64,000 nt of DNA from Apteryx mantelli (GCF_036417845.1 NC_089981.1:68735268-68799267), one strand, 5' to 3'; positions 51,362-64,000 are shown, counted from the stretch's first letter. The notes: generated by a model not told the origin, from the sequence alone. Program-made: numbers and translations.

Positions 51362-51383
51362 CCCCCCCCCCCCCCCCCCCCCC
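51362..51383 (+). repeat. C22 homopolymer
   Basis: Twenty-two consecutive C (apart from one CG just upstream at 51359-51360), directly after an A-rich stretch. The opposite strand is G22, which can form G-quadruplexes; the C strand can form an i-motif. Length may be misestimated by sequencing. Confidence 0.97.
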
Positions 51384-53174
51384 GCTACTGCCTGGAAGCA
51401 GTGAATATCTGATTATCTAGTGAATATCCAGGTTGTCTGCTATACTGGGTATATCAATCAGATACACCTGATGGGACACTATTTCCAAGTTCCTGTCTAC
51501 ATTTCTGCCTTATTGTAGTGCCACTGGGCCAGGTTAGCAATGCTGGCCAGGCCAGCTGCTATTCTCTGTTCTTAGACTGTTATGTCTTGACTTCTTGCTT
51601 GCCTTCCCCATTAGTGTGAGACTGCCAGCAAAGGTTTGTGTAAACTCCTTTGTAGTGGATTGGAATTACCAGAAATGTCTCCATCAAGAATTCAGATGGG
51701 ATTTACCTTATCTAACTTGAGATGCCCATAAAGAACTCCAGGTGCTTCAAAAGAACAGCCTATTTTACCTGTTTTAGACAAATTGCATTTTACAAATGTG
51801 TGTTATCACCGACATAACTCATGCCTGCAGACACCTCAGATGGGACTAGTTGCCTCTATGGAGGCAGCTGAGCTCAGTGCTCAAAGTGCAGAGGTCTACA
51901 CTGCAGGTGTCTAAAGCTCCGTCAAGCTCTCCTGAAGTAGCAAGAGCAGCTTTAAAAATGGGGAGGTGAAGCATATGACAGCTAAAAAGGCTCCTACACA
52001 TTTCACTGATCCCGTCTAAGTAACAGGAAACGTTTTGGTTCAGTTTGTTTTTAATGTAGGTTGAAATCATAGGTCAGTAATTGTTTTATCTGACCGGAGT
52101 CAGCTATTATTTTTCAAACATTCTCTAAATATTCTATGTACAAACAGAGATCCTTATTGCTAACTCACAATTAACTTTTCAAAACTGGTTTGGGAAGTAA
52201 GTTTTTGTTTCTGTTGTGGTCCTTTTATCCTCTCCTGTTAGGTCCAACAACATAATTTAATGGGGAGGTATGTTCATGGTGTGACAGGTATTGAAGGTCT
52301 GCCAATATAGAAATAAAGGACACACTGTGGTGGCTGAGTTGATAATAGTGCCTTGTTTTCATTTTTGCTGTGTGTGGCAATGTTTCTGGCTAAACTCTGG
52401 GAAAGGCTCAAAGAACATTTAAACAACATCTAGAGTTATTAAAATGTGAAGCATGCAGATCTGCTGACATATTTGTGTATTGCTAAATTCACACATGACT
52501 TTTTTCTTCAAAGAACAGTTTTGAAAGCATGGCGTAATAATTATCTATACAGCTTTGGCTCAGTGGTTTTAAATGATTGATACTGCATTCTGGGATCAGT
52601 CAGTATATATTTACAAAGATTTTTATCCACTTCACTTGAATACTGAATATTCATACAATGAACTTAGATGCATATGTAAAATATATGAATAAAAAATTTA
52701 CTTCAGAAAATCGACTTGCAAATTTGAAATTAAAACATCATTTTTGCTTGAACAGATCTTTTCTGTTCTTATGGAATATGCAAGTCAAATGGGCTTGGCT
52801 TGGGTTTACTTTATAGCTGTGCTTACTGTAGTTCTTCTAAAAGGAAAGGAATGCATCACAGCTTAAATCCACATAAACCTTAGGTTCAGTATTGCTGAAT
52901 TCTTTAAAATGACTGATACTGCACTATGAGATTTGCTTTTTGTTACTGTGTCTCTGTAAACAATGCAGGAAAGCTGAGAAAGGGTTATAAAACAGTCTCC
53001 ATACTGCACGAAGTATCTATGCTTCCTATCTTCTGCAAAGATGAAGATGATGAAAAGGTATTGTCTTAAAGACATCTTTCTCCATGACTATGGTGGCTTA
53101 TTTTGCATTCAAGAACATACATAACTCTGATGGAGATTCACAACTCTGAATGCTTTCTTATGTATAGCATCTGT
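51384..53174. other. Non-coding stretch, no feature recognised
   Basis: No exon, named repeat or RNA gene is evident. Confidence 0.5.
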
Positions 53175-53390
53175 CATACGAGGAGAGGCTGAGAGAGCTG
53201 GGACTGTTCAGCCCGGAGAAGAGAAGACTCAGGGGGATCTTATCAGTATTTATAAACATCTGATGGGAAGGTGTACAGGAGACAGAGCCAGATTTTTCTC
53301 AGTGGTGCCCAGTGGCAGGATGACAGGCAGTGGGCACAAACTGAAACACAGCAAATTCCATCTGAACATAAGAAAACTTTTTTTCACTGT
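53175..53390 (+). mobile_element. CR1 LINE internal fragment, truncated at both ends
   Basis: Sense-strand CR1 sequence starting at 'catacgaggagaggctgaga' and running through 'gggactgttcagcccggaga', 'cagtggtgcccagtggcagg' and 'gggcacaaactgaaacacag' to 'tttttcactgt'. It closely matches the copy at 4565 over their overlap, so it is the same subfamily. ORF2 coding is recognisable: YEERLRELGLFSPEKRRLRG, then a frame change within a G run near 53234, then LMGRCTGDRARFFSVVPSGR. The normal 3' end (gggtgacagagcactgg... to the octamers) is missing and does not occur downstream. CR1 insertions are truncated at the 5' end, so the missing 3' end implies a later deletion or rearrangement. Confidence 0.9.
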
Positions 53391-56300
53391 ATTTTCATTA
53401 TTACCTGTCTTGATTACTGTACACCCTCAGCTATTCTTCTTGTTGCTTAGGTTTTACAATGAGGAGATTCCCAGCTGCCTTATAGTTTTTGTGCTGTCGT
53501 GAGAGTGTGTTTCAGTCCAGCCACATAGAAGGACTATACCCAATGGGGATGGATGCTGTGCAAACGTCTGAGGTCAGAGGTCTACGGGTAGGTGTCTCCA
53601 CACGAGCGAGGTGACAAACCTGCCACTACAGTAACTGGAGAGCTGAAAGTTATCCTGTTGACCATACCACAGGTATGTCTTTTGGGTTGAGCTGAATGGC
53701 TGCCTAAGCTATTTTGACTTTATTCATTAGGTCTCTGATGACTAGAACGGGAACTTAGATCTTTAGTTTACATACAGACACCTATGTATTGTAACCTGCA
53801 GCTAACTCACATGCTAGTAAGAAATAGGTTCACCGACTTATTTCCTATCCAGCCAGAGTAAGTTCTTAGTACATGGTGGAAAAGGTTCAAAGGAGCATTG
53901 CAATTAGGAAAGGGGAGTTTCTGCTTTCATATCAATGAAAATAACTCACATGTCTGCTTTTTCAGGTGTCATAGGACATTCCCCTGTTCAAATGAAAGCA
54001 CCTAGGAAACACAGCAATAGTTGCCTGGATTTGTTGACCAGGATTCTTTGAATTGGTTTAAGTTCTGTATGCAAAACTTAGCTCAGTAGTTGTAAATCAC
54101 ATGTGCTATTCATAGTAATGATTAATAATGATTAATTATTTAATGATTTGGTTTTACAATACCCAGAAGCTTGCTTTGTGTTTTTTTTACCAATAAAAAG
54201 TCACTGTAAATTTTTAAATTATAGCTTAAATCATCTATAAAATTATAAATTACCATTTTTTCTAAAGTCATAGAGAAAATAACTCGCTCTAGCTATGCAG
54301 CAGGTCAGCCTGGAGAAGCACAGCAGCTTTTGTTTCCTTCACAATCTTATGAAACTTAGAGAGGATACTAAGAAGTTAGGCAGGATTTGAGTGAAGAGGG
54401 TGAAAAGATATGAATAAAATGTGATTATTGCTCTGGATGAACAGACATCTCTGCAAAAGCTGTCTCCCTACCTCCAGGTATCAACTTGATAGGATGTAAC
54501 ACATAAACATTTATTATTCCAACACATCAGTGGGCAGCAGGAAGAACGTTTAGCATGCTAAGGCAACAAGTAGACTTCTTTTTTGGCTAGGACCTATTCA
54601 GTTACCTTCTTAAAGATAAGAAGTTATGACAGTAGTTCCTGAGTCATTCCATGAGTGAGTTGAATGGGAAGAATTAGACCACTCCAATCTATTAGAAGAT
54701 AAGTGGATCCAAAATAGGAAACCTGGATTTAGAAGCTTAACCGACTGTGGAAACAGCAAATCCCTCCACCCCAAACAAGCACATCCACACTGTTTTAATG
54801 ACTACCCCATGCTCCATCAGTGGAGTGCTTTAGAGAGAGTTCTGTTTTCATTCACACCACTCCAGTACTGTCACTTCTGTATGAAACATTGGGTGGCTAA
54901 GTTTGCCATGTGAGGCCTCCAAAGTTCAGCCGACAGAGAGACACAATGGTCTCTACACATCTTGTGAGTCACGGAAAAGTTGTTTGGGCACTTGAATGTG
55001 GGAGAACGAAAGGGCTGGCTGTTGTTGCCTTGCTTTTTTGATTCTATCTGTGTCTGATTGCTTGTGTAGGTATTTGCTGGTCAGACAACAACATTTGTTT
55101 CACAACTGCCGGGAGGAAATAATTAGACCCTTTCAGAGAAAGGACAGAATTAGGCAGTTGTGTGTAACAAACTGGTCTGGGGGAAAAAGCATCAATCAAT
55201 GTGAACTGTTAGGCTTTCGTGGAGTATCAATGCTCCCCATAGCCTTTTATTAAAATCATTACTTGTCATGAGATAAACTATTGCTGTTAGCCAAAAGGTA
55301 ATGGTTTTGTACGGGTAGCACAATAAATAGTGTTTAAAAGTTTATTATCAAGCACAGTGCATGCTATAATAAAAATGATTTATACTCAAAAGCCTATTCA
55401 GAACATAGAATAGTGTTGAAATGCCTAGATGTGAGTTTGTCAAACAACATAAAAGGCAGCTTTTCTTCTGATGAAATATGTGCCTGTTGTTGAAATCACT
55501 CTTTTTCCTTCTCTTACACAAACATAATCAGTTTCAACTGAAATTACTTACAAGAATATTCAGCTAAATTATATTTCTCATGTAAGCAATTTGAAACTCT
55601 TTGTAAGTGCACAGAGATGTGGAAATCAGCAACAGATCACAAAGGGAAACAGAGGGTATCTTTGCTTTATTGACACCTGAATGAAAGACGGGGAGAATGC
55701 AAACAGTGTTGGGCAGTGATGTCTGAGCCAGGCAGACAAGATCTAAATAGAGACTCGAGAGAGATGTTCAGCAGGTCAAGGTCTTCAAAGATCTCAGTGG
55801 ACTGTCAAGTCTACAGCTGTCTCCATTCATACCTTCTTGAGACAAGCACTTAGCAGAAATGGTGGTAACCAAAACATATATATAAAAAAAAAAAGATAAA
55901 AAAAATAGAGGTAAGACATTTCTAGTGTTCAGCCTTTGGATCTGGAACTTTCCTGTACCAGATGAAGTAGAACATATGTTTTATGCTCTTTAGGGCACAT
56001 TTCAAGATACATTGATTTATATTAGCTTCAATTCTGTATCTTTCTTTGTTATGAAAGTTTAGAAAATCAAGACACTGAAAATAAACAAGAAAGGGCTCAT
56101 TTGTACTGATATTCAAGCTGGGAAAACAAGTGGGTTTAAGCAGTATACTTAAGTGCATTCAGTCAGAGATTAGATGGCAAGGGAGTCTCCTGCAGCCTGT
56201 GGGAATTATAGATATATCTGATTTGTCTAGGTGCCATAGAATGGAAGGAGAGGTAATGGTAGAAAAGAATGAGGCGAAAATTGTTAAGTAAATACAATAT

Positions 56301-57311
56301 TACTTCTTATTACCCTACAATATAGTGGAGAAGGGAGTAAAAATCACCATAATAAAAAAAAAAAAAAGACAGCTGACCACCCAAAACTTTGGGGAAGCTC
56401 TGAACTTGGAATATGTGCTTGGGTCAAGCTAGAGTGACTGCTCTGAGCCTGTAATGAAATGGAAGAAATTAAGGAACAAGTCTGATTGAATAGATTTACT
56501 TTAATTCCTACTGAAAACATAGCCTGATTTTTCCATATCAAAAGAGTGCCTTCTTGCCATTTATACAACAGAATTGGAGTGAAAAAAAAAGGATTGAGAT
56601 GGAAAGTAAAAGAAAATGTGATTTATGTTTTATTTTACAGAAGTAGGGGACATGAAAGCTAAATCAGCTACTGTTTTTAGAAAACAGGATTGCTGAGCTT
56701 CCTGCATACAATAGAAACTCCCTCGATAATTCTCTAGTTTGTTCGGTAATTGCAAATTGTGCAAGATGCCTTCATAAGCAACTAGATGTAATTGCCAGCA
56801 TTAATGACTACAGAGAATACATCTGTTTTGAAAATTTCATGATAAACAGAATTTCAGCATACTTGAGGCCATTTTCAGATCAATGTTTTCATGGGGGGCG
56901 GGGGGTATCTTTTTGCTTATAAATGCTTTGATACACCACTGAGCTTTTCCCACTATTCTCACTCCCCTGCAGAAAAGAATGTCATTTAATTAAATTGATT
57001 GAACTTTTTTCTGATGAACACCTCTAAAATGTTTATCACCTGAATTAATGTTTACCTTAATTCCAGAATAATCAGTATCTAGAGAGATTTTTTTCTTCTT
57101 GAACTATAAGGTTGCTAAAACAAATGTCTGAATATTCATTTCTGCTGTATCTGAATCTTCCTTGGATAGGGGTTACACCAGTCAATTAGAAGTCAGATCT
57201 TCTGCTTCCAATTTCCACTGTGCAATTACAGATGATCTGTCAGTGGGTACCTGTCTCTTGCAGAGGCAAAATGCTTCAGGGCCCAAATGCTAGCATGAGA
57301 CTTACCCATAC
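53391..57311. other. Non-coding stretch, small repeats only
   Basis: Includes three near-copies of TAATGATTA (54116, 54126, 54141) and a 14-A run (56354-56367). The sequence just after the CR1 breakpoint contains an acceptor-like 'ttcttcttgttgcttag' at 53436-53452 with no recognisable exon after it. Nothing else recognised. Confidence 0.45.
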
Positions 57312-57400
57312 AGGTTTCAATTCCCTGCCACTCTTTGAAGTTCTCATGTGAACTTAAATAAGATATTTATCCTCTTTGTACTTCAGCTCCATTAATTTGT
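57312..57400 (+). repeat. Possible MIR-like SINE relic
   Basis: 'ccctgccactctttg', then 'tgtgaacttaaataagatatt', 'tatcctctttgtacttcagc' parallel the MIR core (ctgccact... tgtgaccttgggcaagttact... cctctctgtgcctcag). Divergence is high, so this is a tentative call. Confidence 0.4.
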
Positions 57401-60065
57401 TTAGATACTACAGAAATGAGATCATCTAAGACATACAGCTCCTCAGATTACTATGCCTGCAAAATGGTCTACTTACTTTTTCCCTTTCTTTCATCTATCG
57501 CGTGCCTTAATTCTGAATATAGGTTAAGTACTTGTCATTTATGTTAATGTATTAATAACCTAGTTTTTGAAACTTGTGAAACCTAATGTAATTGTATGAT
57601 GATGAGATAATGAAAAATAATAATTAATAATAATAAAACTCAAAATATTCTAAGATCATATAATACAAAGCCCTAAATAGTCTTAAATACCTATTTTATT
57701 AGTCCAAATAGCCATTATCCTTTTATGTGTTTTCTACCCTTTAAAAAAAGTTCATTTGTCTGACTTGTTTATAAAACATTCACTTCTTTGGACCATCTTG
57801 AACAGATGGTTAAGGTCAGTTGTGACCATCCTTTGCTGCTGTCCAAACACAATAATAAGGTTATTATCTTACTTCCATATCTCTAGAGTCGTATGGAAGG
57901 ATTTCTTGAATGTACCTGGATTTTCTTTCCCAATTTATTCATGTATAAATACCAGCTCTAAGATCAATCTGAGAATAATAAATCAAAAATATGTGAGCTA
58001 AATCTTCTTTCTCTTTAGAATTTCTCTATATACAGTCCTCTCATTTGAGGACAGCACCTGGTCTGTGTTTGGGCTTTGCTCTCTGTGTACCTAAATTGAA
58101 GATACACAATCTATTAAGGATTAAACACAGTGAGCTCCATCATTGGCAACTTATTCATTAGTAATTACAGACATTTTTTAAGTGCCAGACTAAGGAGAGA
58201 GAAAGACAGAGACATGAAAAGCAGGTAGAATTTCTGTCAAGAAAAGAAAAACTTGTACCACCAGTGTTAATAATCTTGCTGGCAGGCACCATGGGGAACT
58301 GAAGGCCTCGCTACTTGCTGATAGAGATATTACAGACAGAGAGAAAAAGAGGCAGCTAGCTAGAGAAACAGTTTTAAGAATAACATGATAGTTGTAAGGA
58401 CAGATATTTTATGAGACAATCACAAATAATTATTTAATAAGCCAAATACACTTCATTCCTTTATAGATCCTAAATGATTTGAGAGTGTTACACCCCTAAT
58501 CCCACTGAAATTTCTGTGACTAATTATTCTTCTAGCTTCTTTAAAAATCCTGTCTAGTAACAGTGGGCAGGTAGTGTCTAAGAACTCGATAGATATTCAG
58601 TCCCAGAGGTGACCCTCCTATGGTAGGGTTGGAGCATTTCATTAGGGCAAGGTATGAAGAACTTGAATGGTTCACCTCTACCACACCTTGTCAGAAGTCA
58701 GTCTAAGTCAGTCTTTTGCTCCAGCATGGAAAATGGAATACTTTCTATGAGTACTAATTTCATGCATCCACACACATATGTACAAATATTCACACTCTCT
58801 GAATACTAAAAGGAAAGAATATTAAAGCATGTCTAAGGTTTTCTGATGCCTAGGCTCAGTAGTTGCTAACAAATTTTTAGTGGAGCAGTCTGCTGGCACA
58901 CCCCTGCAGGTTTCCTAGCTTTTCACTTTGCTGCCTTTGCTACCTTTTTTCTGTATAAGGCTGCTGCATGTGAACTTTCTCCAGTTTGGAGGAAAGCACC
59001 TCCATGCTGACAGTCTGTATTTAAGGACTCATCATAATCTTTTCAATAATGGGGTTTGGAAAATGACTTGGCAGGCTTTGATGTACAGTGCTGTCTTCAG
59101 AGACAATTTTACTCTGTTGCGTTATAGTTTATTTATCCCAAATATCTGCCTCTCTGTTACAAGGTCTATTAAGTCTTCACTATTACGAAGCATGTTAGAA
59201 GGCTTTTTCCTTTTTGTTTTGCTTGTTTTTCAATCCAGAGGCTGAATGGTACAGGAGCTTAGCCATGAGATCTGGATCCTGCAATATATATATCAGTTCA
59301 GGTCTGGAATAGGTGCAAGCAGCTGTCCTGATAGGTTGACATGAACTGGGGGTCCCAATTCAGGCTCTAATGACCTAAGATTAAGACTGAAATCTTGTTG
59401 GTGCAGGGTGACAAATTTCTCTGTATCAGTAGAGTTCACAGCACTGACTGAAATGCTGTAACAATAAGTTAAAAAAAAAAAAAAAGAGTACTGATAGCAA
59501 CAGCAGTTTTCGACAGAAGTCGGTTGTCCACTGCACCATAATCACTAAGCTGTAATCTATAATCACTTATCTACCCAATGGGTAGCATGGACAGCACTAG
59601 TGAGAGCTGCCCACATTGCCCTTTGAGTAGGGCTGAATGTTTCAGCTCCCTGTTGTCACACTCGCTATCATCTGACTTCATATTAAAAACTAACAAAGCC
59701 CACCTATGGAGGATCCTGGTTGCCATCCAATTTGTTTCAGCTTATTGTGATTTCTCCTGCCATTTCAGTTGACTACAGCAGCCTTGACTAAAGGTTGTGT
59801 ACAAATAATATTTATGCTTGCTAAGTGCTGTTAAATTACTGCTTTTTACCTACCTACTACCACTAGTGGTAATGTAAATAAAGTCATTCTTACTGCTATT
59901 TATTGTTATTATTGTTTATTTATTTTATGATGGACAAAAGTATACTAGGAACAGGTTTTATAAAATCAAGCTCATAATTCCTCCCCCAAAGAGCCTGGAA
60001 TCTGTGCTCAGAGAAAAGGAGACACATGTACAATTCTGAGAGAAAATAGAGCTACACCATAGAAG
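57401..60065. other. Non-coding stretch, simple repeats only
   Basis: AT-rich patches near 57600-57640 and 59880-59930, and a 15-A run at 59471-59485. A 105-codon open frame (58928-59245, plus) has no recognisable domain. No named transposon. Confidence 0.5.
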
Positions 60066-60096
60066 ATAGAGAGAAAGAGAGAGGGAGAGAGAGAGA
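60066..60096 (+). repeat. (GA)n microsatellite
   Basis: Imperfect GA/GAAA repeat of about 30 bp. Such polypurine tracts can form triplex DNA. Confidence 0.92.
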
Positions 60097-60149
60097 AAAA
60101 GGCACCATGGCAGAGAGCAGACCTATTACCATGCATTGGGTACAATACT

Positions 60150-60245
60150 GTGTTTCGACCTCCAGCTCTGCAGCTGACCCTCTAGATGATTTAACAGAAA
60201 TCATTTCACATATCCAAGCCTCTATTTCTCAACTTATCATTTATA
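60150..60245 (+). repeat. MIR-like SINE relic
   Basis: 'cgacctccagctctgcagct', 'gaccctctagatgatttaac', 'aatcatttcacatatccaag' and 'cctctatttctcaactta' fall in the order of the MIR core (ggttc...ctctgccact...tgaccttgggcaagtcact...ctgtgcctcagtttcc). Diverged but longer than a chance match would usually give. Confidence 0.5.
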
Positions 60246-62429
60246 TATAATTATTGCATACTCTATTAGGAAAGATACTACTGTGATACTGCGTCAGTGT
60301 CTTGAGATGCGATGAGACTACAAATCAGTACAATACTACCAAAAGGGCAGAGGGGCCTAATTCCTGTTACTGTATTTTTTTCCAACAGGCAAAAAGGGGT
60401 CTTCACTGTAGATCACACTGGGGACCGTTCAATGAGGATGCTGATCATGTTGATGCAAATGGTGTGACTGTATTTACTCAACTTTCTTGAGAAGAGCTCA
60501 ATCCTGGCCTCAGAACCCTTAACAAAGCCTAAACAACTTATCACTGGTAATACAGTGAGAAAATATTATCACTGAATGTTAGCAGTTGTCACAGATTTGT
60601 CACTGTCTAAATAACACATCTTCTCATTGTAACTGATAAGGAGATATTGGGGCCAATGAAACAAAAGGTGTATGGGAACGTTTCAGGGAATGGATCTGAG
60701 TGAATTTATTTTAAACATTCAAGGGGAAAAATAAAAATAACTTTTCAAAGGTTCATATAAGTTTGTTTTATATGACATACAACAGAATCACCTAACCACA
60801 AATAAAGCACTATACTCATTAATATAAATTCTAGCTGGCCTTAGTGTTGTAATAGAGCTGTCTCTGGTATTGCAATATCCTTCTGTTCTATGTTCTGTAC
60901 TTCCTCGTTATTCTTTTCTTCTACCTTTTTCTTTCCTATCTGACACCTCTTTATTTCATGGGCTTTTATGTTATTTTACAATCCCATTCTCATCACCAGG
61001 GACTTTTACAAATGCTTTATCTTCCCCCAAAGTGCATACCCTTTTTGTCTGATTATCCCAGAAAGGTTAAACTAAAAGAGGGAACAAAAGTGAAGTGTGC
61101 TAGAAAGAATCATGGATCTGATCTATGATTTTCTAGAGACGCGTGTATCACGTTAGCTGGTGTAAAGGGGGCCTGCAAAAGGTGCAAACTCTCTTGCTAT
61201 GCAATACTTCCATATAGGAAATCCCAGTCTTTTAATTTGTCCCAGCACTCTGATTTCACAGAAGCCCCAGGTGCCAAAGAAAATTGAGGAAAGTAAGTTG
61301 GAAATATTGTTAAAGGATGGGACAAGGATATAAAAGAGCATGTGCTAGGTTCGTGAATTAATCGATCTGATATGAACGAATATCCTACTGCATGCGTATA
61401 TCCTTTGCTTGGGTGCTGGGAACATAATTCTCTGTCTTCATTGACGGCTGTCATCCTTTTCAATTTAAAAGCACGCGGCACAGAAAAGAGAGGAAATATC
61501 AGAGCTAGCTGTACTGATCTCCCTAGCAAGTGAGTCTTACAAGTCAGAAACGAACTCTGTATCAGAGGATATGGTCTGTCACCACAGAGTTATGTTTGCC
61601 CTGTGAGATTTAATGACTTTCCTCTTAATATCCCAAGCTAAACAAAAAAGCTCTGTATAATGTATGCACATTTAGAAAGCTATGTGTCCTCTCCACTGCA
61701 CAGCACAAAAGCAAGGAGAGGAATGAGAAATCCACCCCCATAAGCCAGAACTGTCAGAGGAAGCGGTGCAGAGCCACACACAGCGCCTTAACAAAACCCT
61801 CCCTGGCAACCTTGCAGCTGCCGTTCTGCGACTTTGGGACCATGTGCCAAGGCGGAGAGATGGAAAGTCATTAAGCAGTTACTCCGTGCACTCAGTCCTG
61901 GGGAATCCTGACAGCCCGGCACACACGCTTAAAGAGCTTTGGAGAATTAGTACTTTTTGGACTCTGTCACTCCTTACGGGAAAGAAACTCGCAGGAAGGA
62001 GGGCTGAATTATAAAATGGAAGTACACCATAGGGGTGGGTATAAAGCCAGCAGGCTTTCACGAAACCACCCATTCGTGAGAGTGAAAAGTAATTACCTGA
62101 AGTTTAGGTCTTGGACCAGATTCTCTCCCTTCCCAGCAGCATAGTTATGATTAGAGATAGTTCTCTGCTCTCCTTCCCTGCATCACAGAAAGTAACACTG
62201 AAGGTAACACAGGCGAGAGGCATGATTGATGGAATTGCAAAGCAATTAAAAACCCTTCATTAAAGAAGGAAAGTACTGTGGTTACCAGCATGTTGTAGCT
62301 ACTGCTTTCAAAATTAACAGCACAAATGTTTTCTTCTCTGTGACCTCTTTTGGTACAGTTGATTTAAACTGGATTTGTGTTTAAATTCTGCGAATCCAGA
62401 AACCAGTGTTTAGCTTCCTGACATTAATT
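60246..62429. other. Non-coding stretch, no feature recognised
   Basis: A mildly CpG-richer part lies at about 61130-61990. The overlapping open frames there (for example 61766-62014 plus, 61197-61529 minus) have no recognisable domain. Confidence 0.45.
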
Positions 62430-62582
62430 TTATATACCTGTGAAATTATATAATATATTTATGTATTTATAAATCATTTATATATCTGATGGTGCATATA
62501 AATATATAGATAGTTTTATCTGTAACTCCATACGTATATATATATATCCATATACATAGACTCCATATATATGTATTCATAA
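62430..62582. repeat. AT-rich low-complexity tract
   Basis: Multiple short ATAT and TATATA runs, including a run of TA dinucleotides at 62534-62546, interrupted by other bases. An old, broken AT microsatellite. Confidence 0.85.
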
Positions 62583-64000
62583 TGAATAACTTTTATTATG
62601 CCTGACCTGTATCTCTGTGAAGTATGATATTAATCTCACAGTGAATCCAGTGGTGAAAGACAGGGCACAGTGACTTGGAATTGGTCTCAAATCCAAGACC
62701 TAATTTCCACTGATTCAACAACATAAAAAACTGTGGGATTAATTGCCTGAATCCCCTTTATATATAAACACCTTCCTCTTCAGGTCTTCCAGTTACAGCA
62801 CAGACTGTGCAAGAGCCTTTTTCCACCCTCCTGTTAAACTCAGAGGATCTTTGAACCAGTACCAAATGGTCTGCGACAGAAGCAATCCAGCTGCATGAGT
62901 AGACCACAACATCTGGTCTGGCTGGTCCATTTTCTGGAATTTCAACTCGCCTCGTGACAGAGATGCAGCAGTTTGCTCCAAGGCTGTTCAGGCAGCTTCT
63001 CAGTGCTATGCTGCTCAGTGCAGACCGGCTTTCAGACACCAACTGGAGTGCAATGTGAAACTTTCAGAAAGCAGGCCACTGACTCAAGATACTGCTTTGG
63101 CTCACTTTCACTGAAGTTAAACATGCGTGTGTGTCCCAGGTTTGTGGCAGTAAACGGAGTTTTAAATCATTTACTAAGCTTCATTTCAGCTCTAAATTCA
63201 CCGGTGTCCTGGTTATTTATATATTTTTACACTCCTTTATAAGTAGTTCAGAATAATTAGTGCTGTGATTTTACAGTATTTATGCTCCATTTTGAGGGGC
63301 TCATTAAAAATAAACAGTACTGGGAAAGGCAATTAACATTAACAAACATCAGCATAAAAACACAAATAAAAAGTCATTAAAAATTGAAAAATAATTACCC
63401 CAATCTTTCTTCCTACTTCTTTGTCAGTTAAACATGTTGATACTGGCTGATATAATTTTAGTTACCAGCCTTTGTCAGATTCCCTTCTCCCATTAAGGGT
63501 TTAACTTCTTTATCTGTAACAATGAAGAGGAATTGGAGGCTTCAAACACATTTTTACAAATTCTGCCAAAATCTCAAGACCTTCTCACTGGAATGGTAGT
63601 TTCATTTATCTTTCTTCAAAGTTTTTACACTATCTAAGAGCTTCTACAGAGGTCTGAGAGATTACAAGTCGGTCTGCTTCTGGGAGGAAAAAGAATTTTA
63701 ATCCCCCATTGCAGATATGCTTGGCATTACAAACAGTGATATATTTACCACTACCACCTCCTCCCTTGTCTGGAAAAAAGTAAGAAAGATTAGTAAATAA
63801 ACTCTTCTTTACAATAAATGTTCAGCAAGGGCTTTTCAAACTGGCAATTTAATTGTGTTTGCTTTTATTTCTGTCTCAACTGGTAAGAGCTGACTGCTGC
63901 TCTCAGCTACATTGGGATAAATCTGGGGTAACAAAGGAAAGTCAGAGAAAACGAAGTCTAAAGGACATCAAAGTAAATGAGAACAGAGTTTCCGCTGAAG
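62583..64000. other. Non-coding stretch, no feature recognised
   Basis: No exon, transposon or RNA gene recognised. Overlapping open frames at 62758-63242 on both strands show no known domain. Confidence 0.45.

Noticed and set aside
1..64000. Bacterial or phage-type systems (operons, CRISPR, toxin-antitoxin)
   Set aside because: CR1 LINEs, an LTR and MIR-like SINEs show vertebrate nuclear DNA; no long open frames or regularly spaced direct repeats occur.

Overview
The window looks like gene-poor, non-coding vertebrate DNA, most likely from a bird. The evidence is three sense-strand CR1 (chicken repeat 1) LINE fragments, one ending in the ATTCTGTG octamer repeats typical of avian CR1; an AT-rich background; low density of recognisable repeats; and only short open reading frames full of low-complexity sequence. 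Other sauropsids (crocodilians, turtles) also carry CR1, so 'bird' is an inference. I found no convincing host protein-coding exon, tRNA, rRNA, CRISPR or bacterial-type operon. The window could be intergenic, or lie inside one or more large introns.

Layout. 1-30.7 kb: mostly unique AT-rich sequence with a minus-strand MIR-like SINE relic (about 2.8 kb), a fairly young 5'-truncated CR1 (4.57-4.92 kb) that keeps the C-terminal codons of its ORF2 in frame, a homeodomain-site-rich stretch (8.6-8.85 kb), a TA microsatellite (9.4 kb), a cluster of nuclear-receptor-like half-sites (10.5 kb), a CA microsatellite next to an L3/CR1-like LINE tail (12.1-12.3 kb), and a fragment of an old amniote repeat (14.1 kb). 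30.7-33.7 kb: a heavily decayed LINE of a non-CR1 lineage. Remnants of its endonuclease, reverse transcriptase and C-terminal part lie in the right order but are broken by stops and frameshifts. 33.7-47.9 kb: unique sequence with a MIR-like relic (35.7 kb), a 17-bp-stem AT palindrome (37.4 kb), a CpG micro-cluster (39.7 kb), a degenerate trinucleotide tract (44.3 kb) and an old CR1 of a different subfamily (44.7 kb).

47.9-48.73 kb: an approximately 0.8-kb solo long terminal repeat of an endogenous retrovirus-like element, with U3 tandem repeats, a TATA box, an unusual 35-bp tandem duplication before the polyadenylation signal, retained CpGs, and no internal gag/pol sequence beside it. 48.7-64 kb: unique sequence with a 22-C homopolymer (51.4 kb), a second CR1 that has lost its 3' end (53.2 kb), two more MIR-like relics (57.3 and 60.2 kb) and simple repeats.

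No genes appear to work together here. The story is one of successive transposon layers: very old MIR/L3-like and LINE relics, then CR1, then an apparently younger LTR. The most useful items for follow-up are the non-CR1 LINE relic, the structured solo LTR, and the regulatory-looking clusters at 8.6 and 10.5 kb. All family names rest on recall of consensus patterns, not on a database search.
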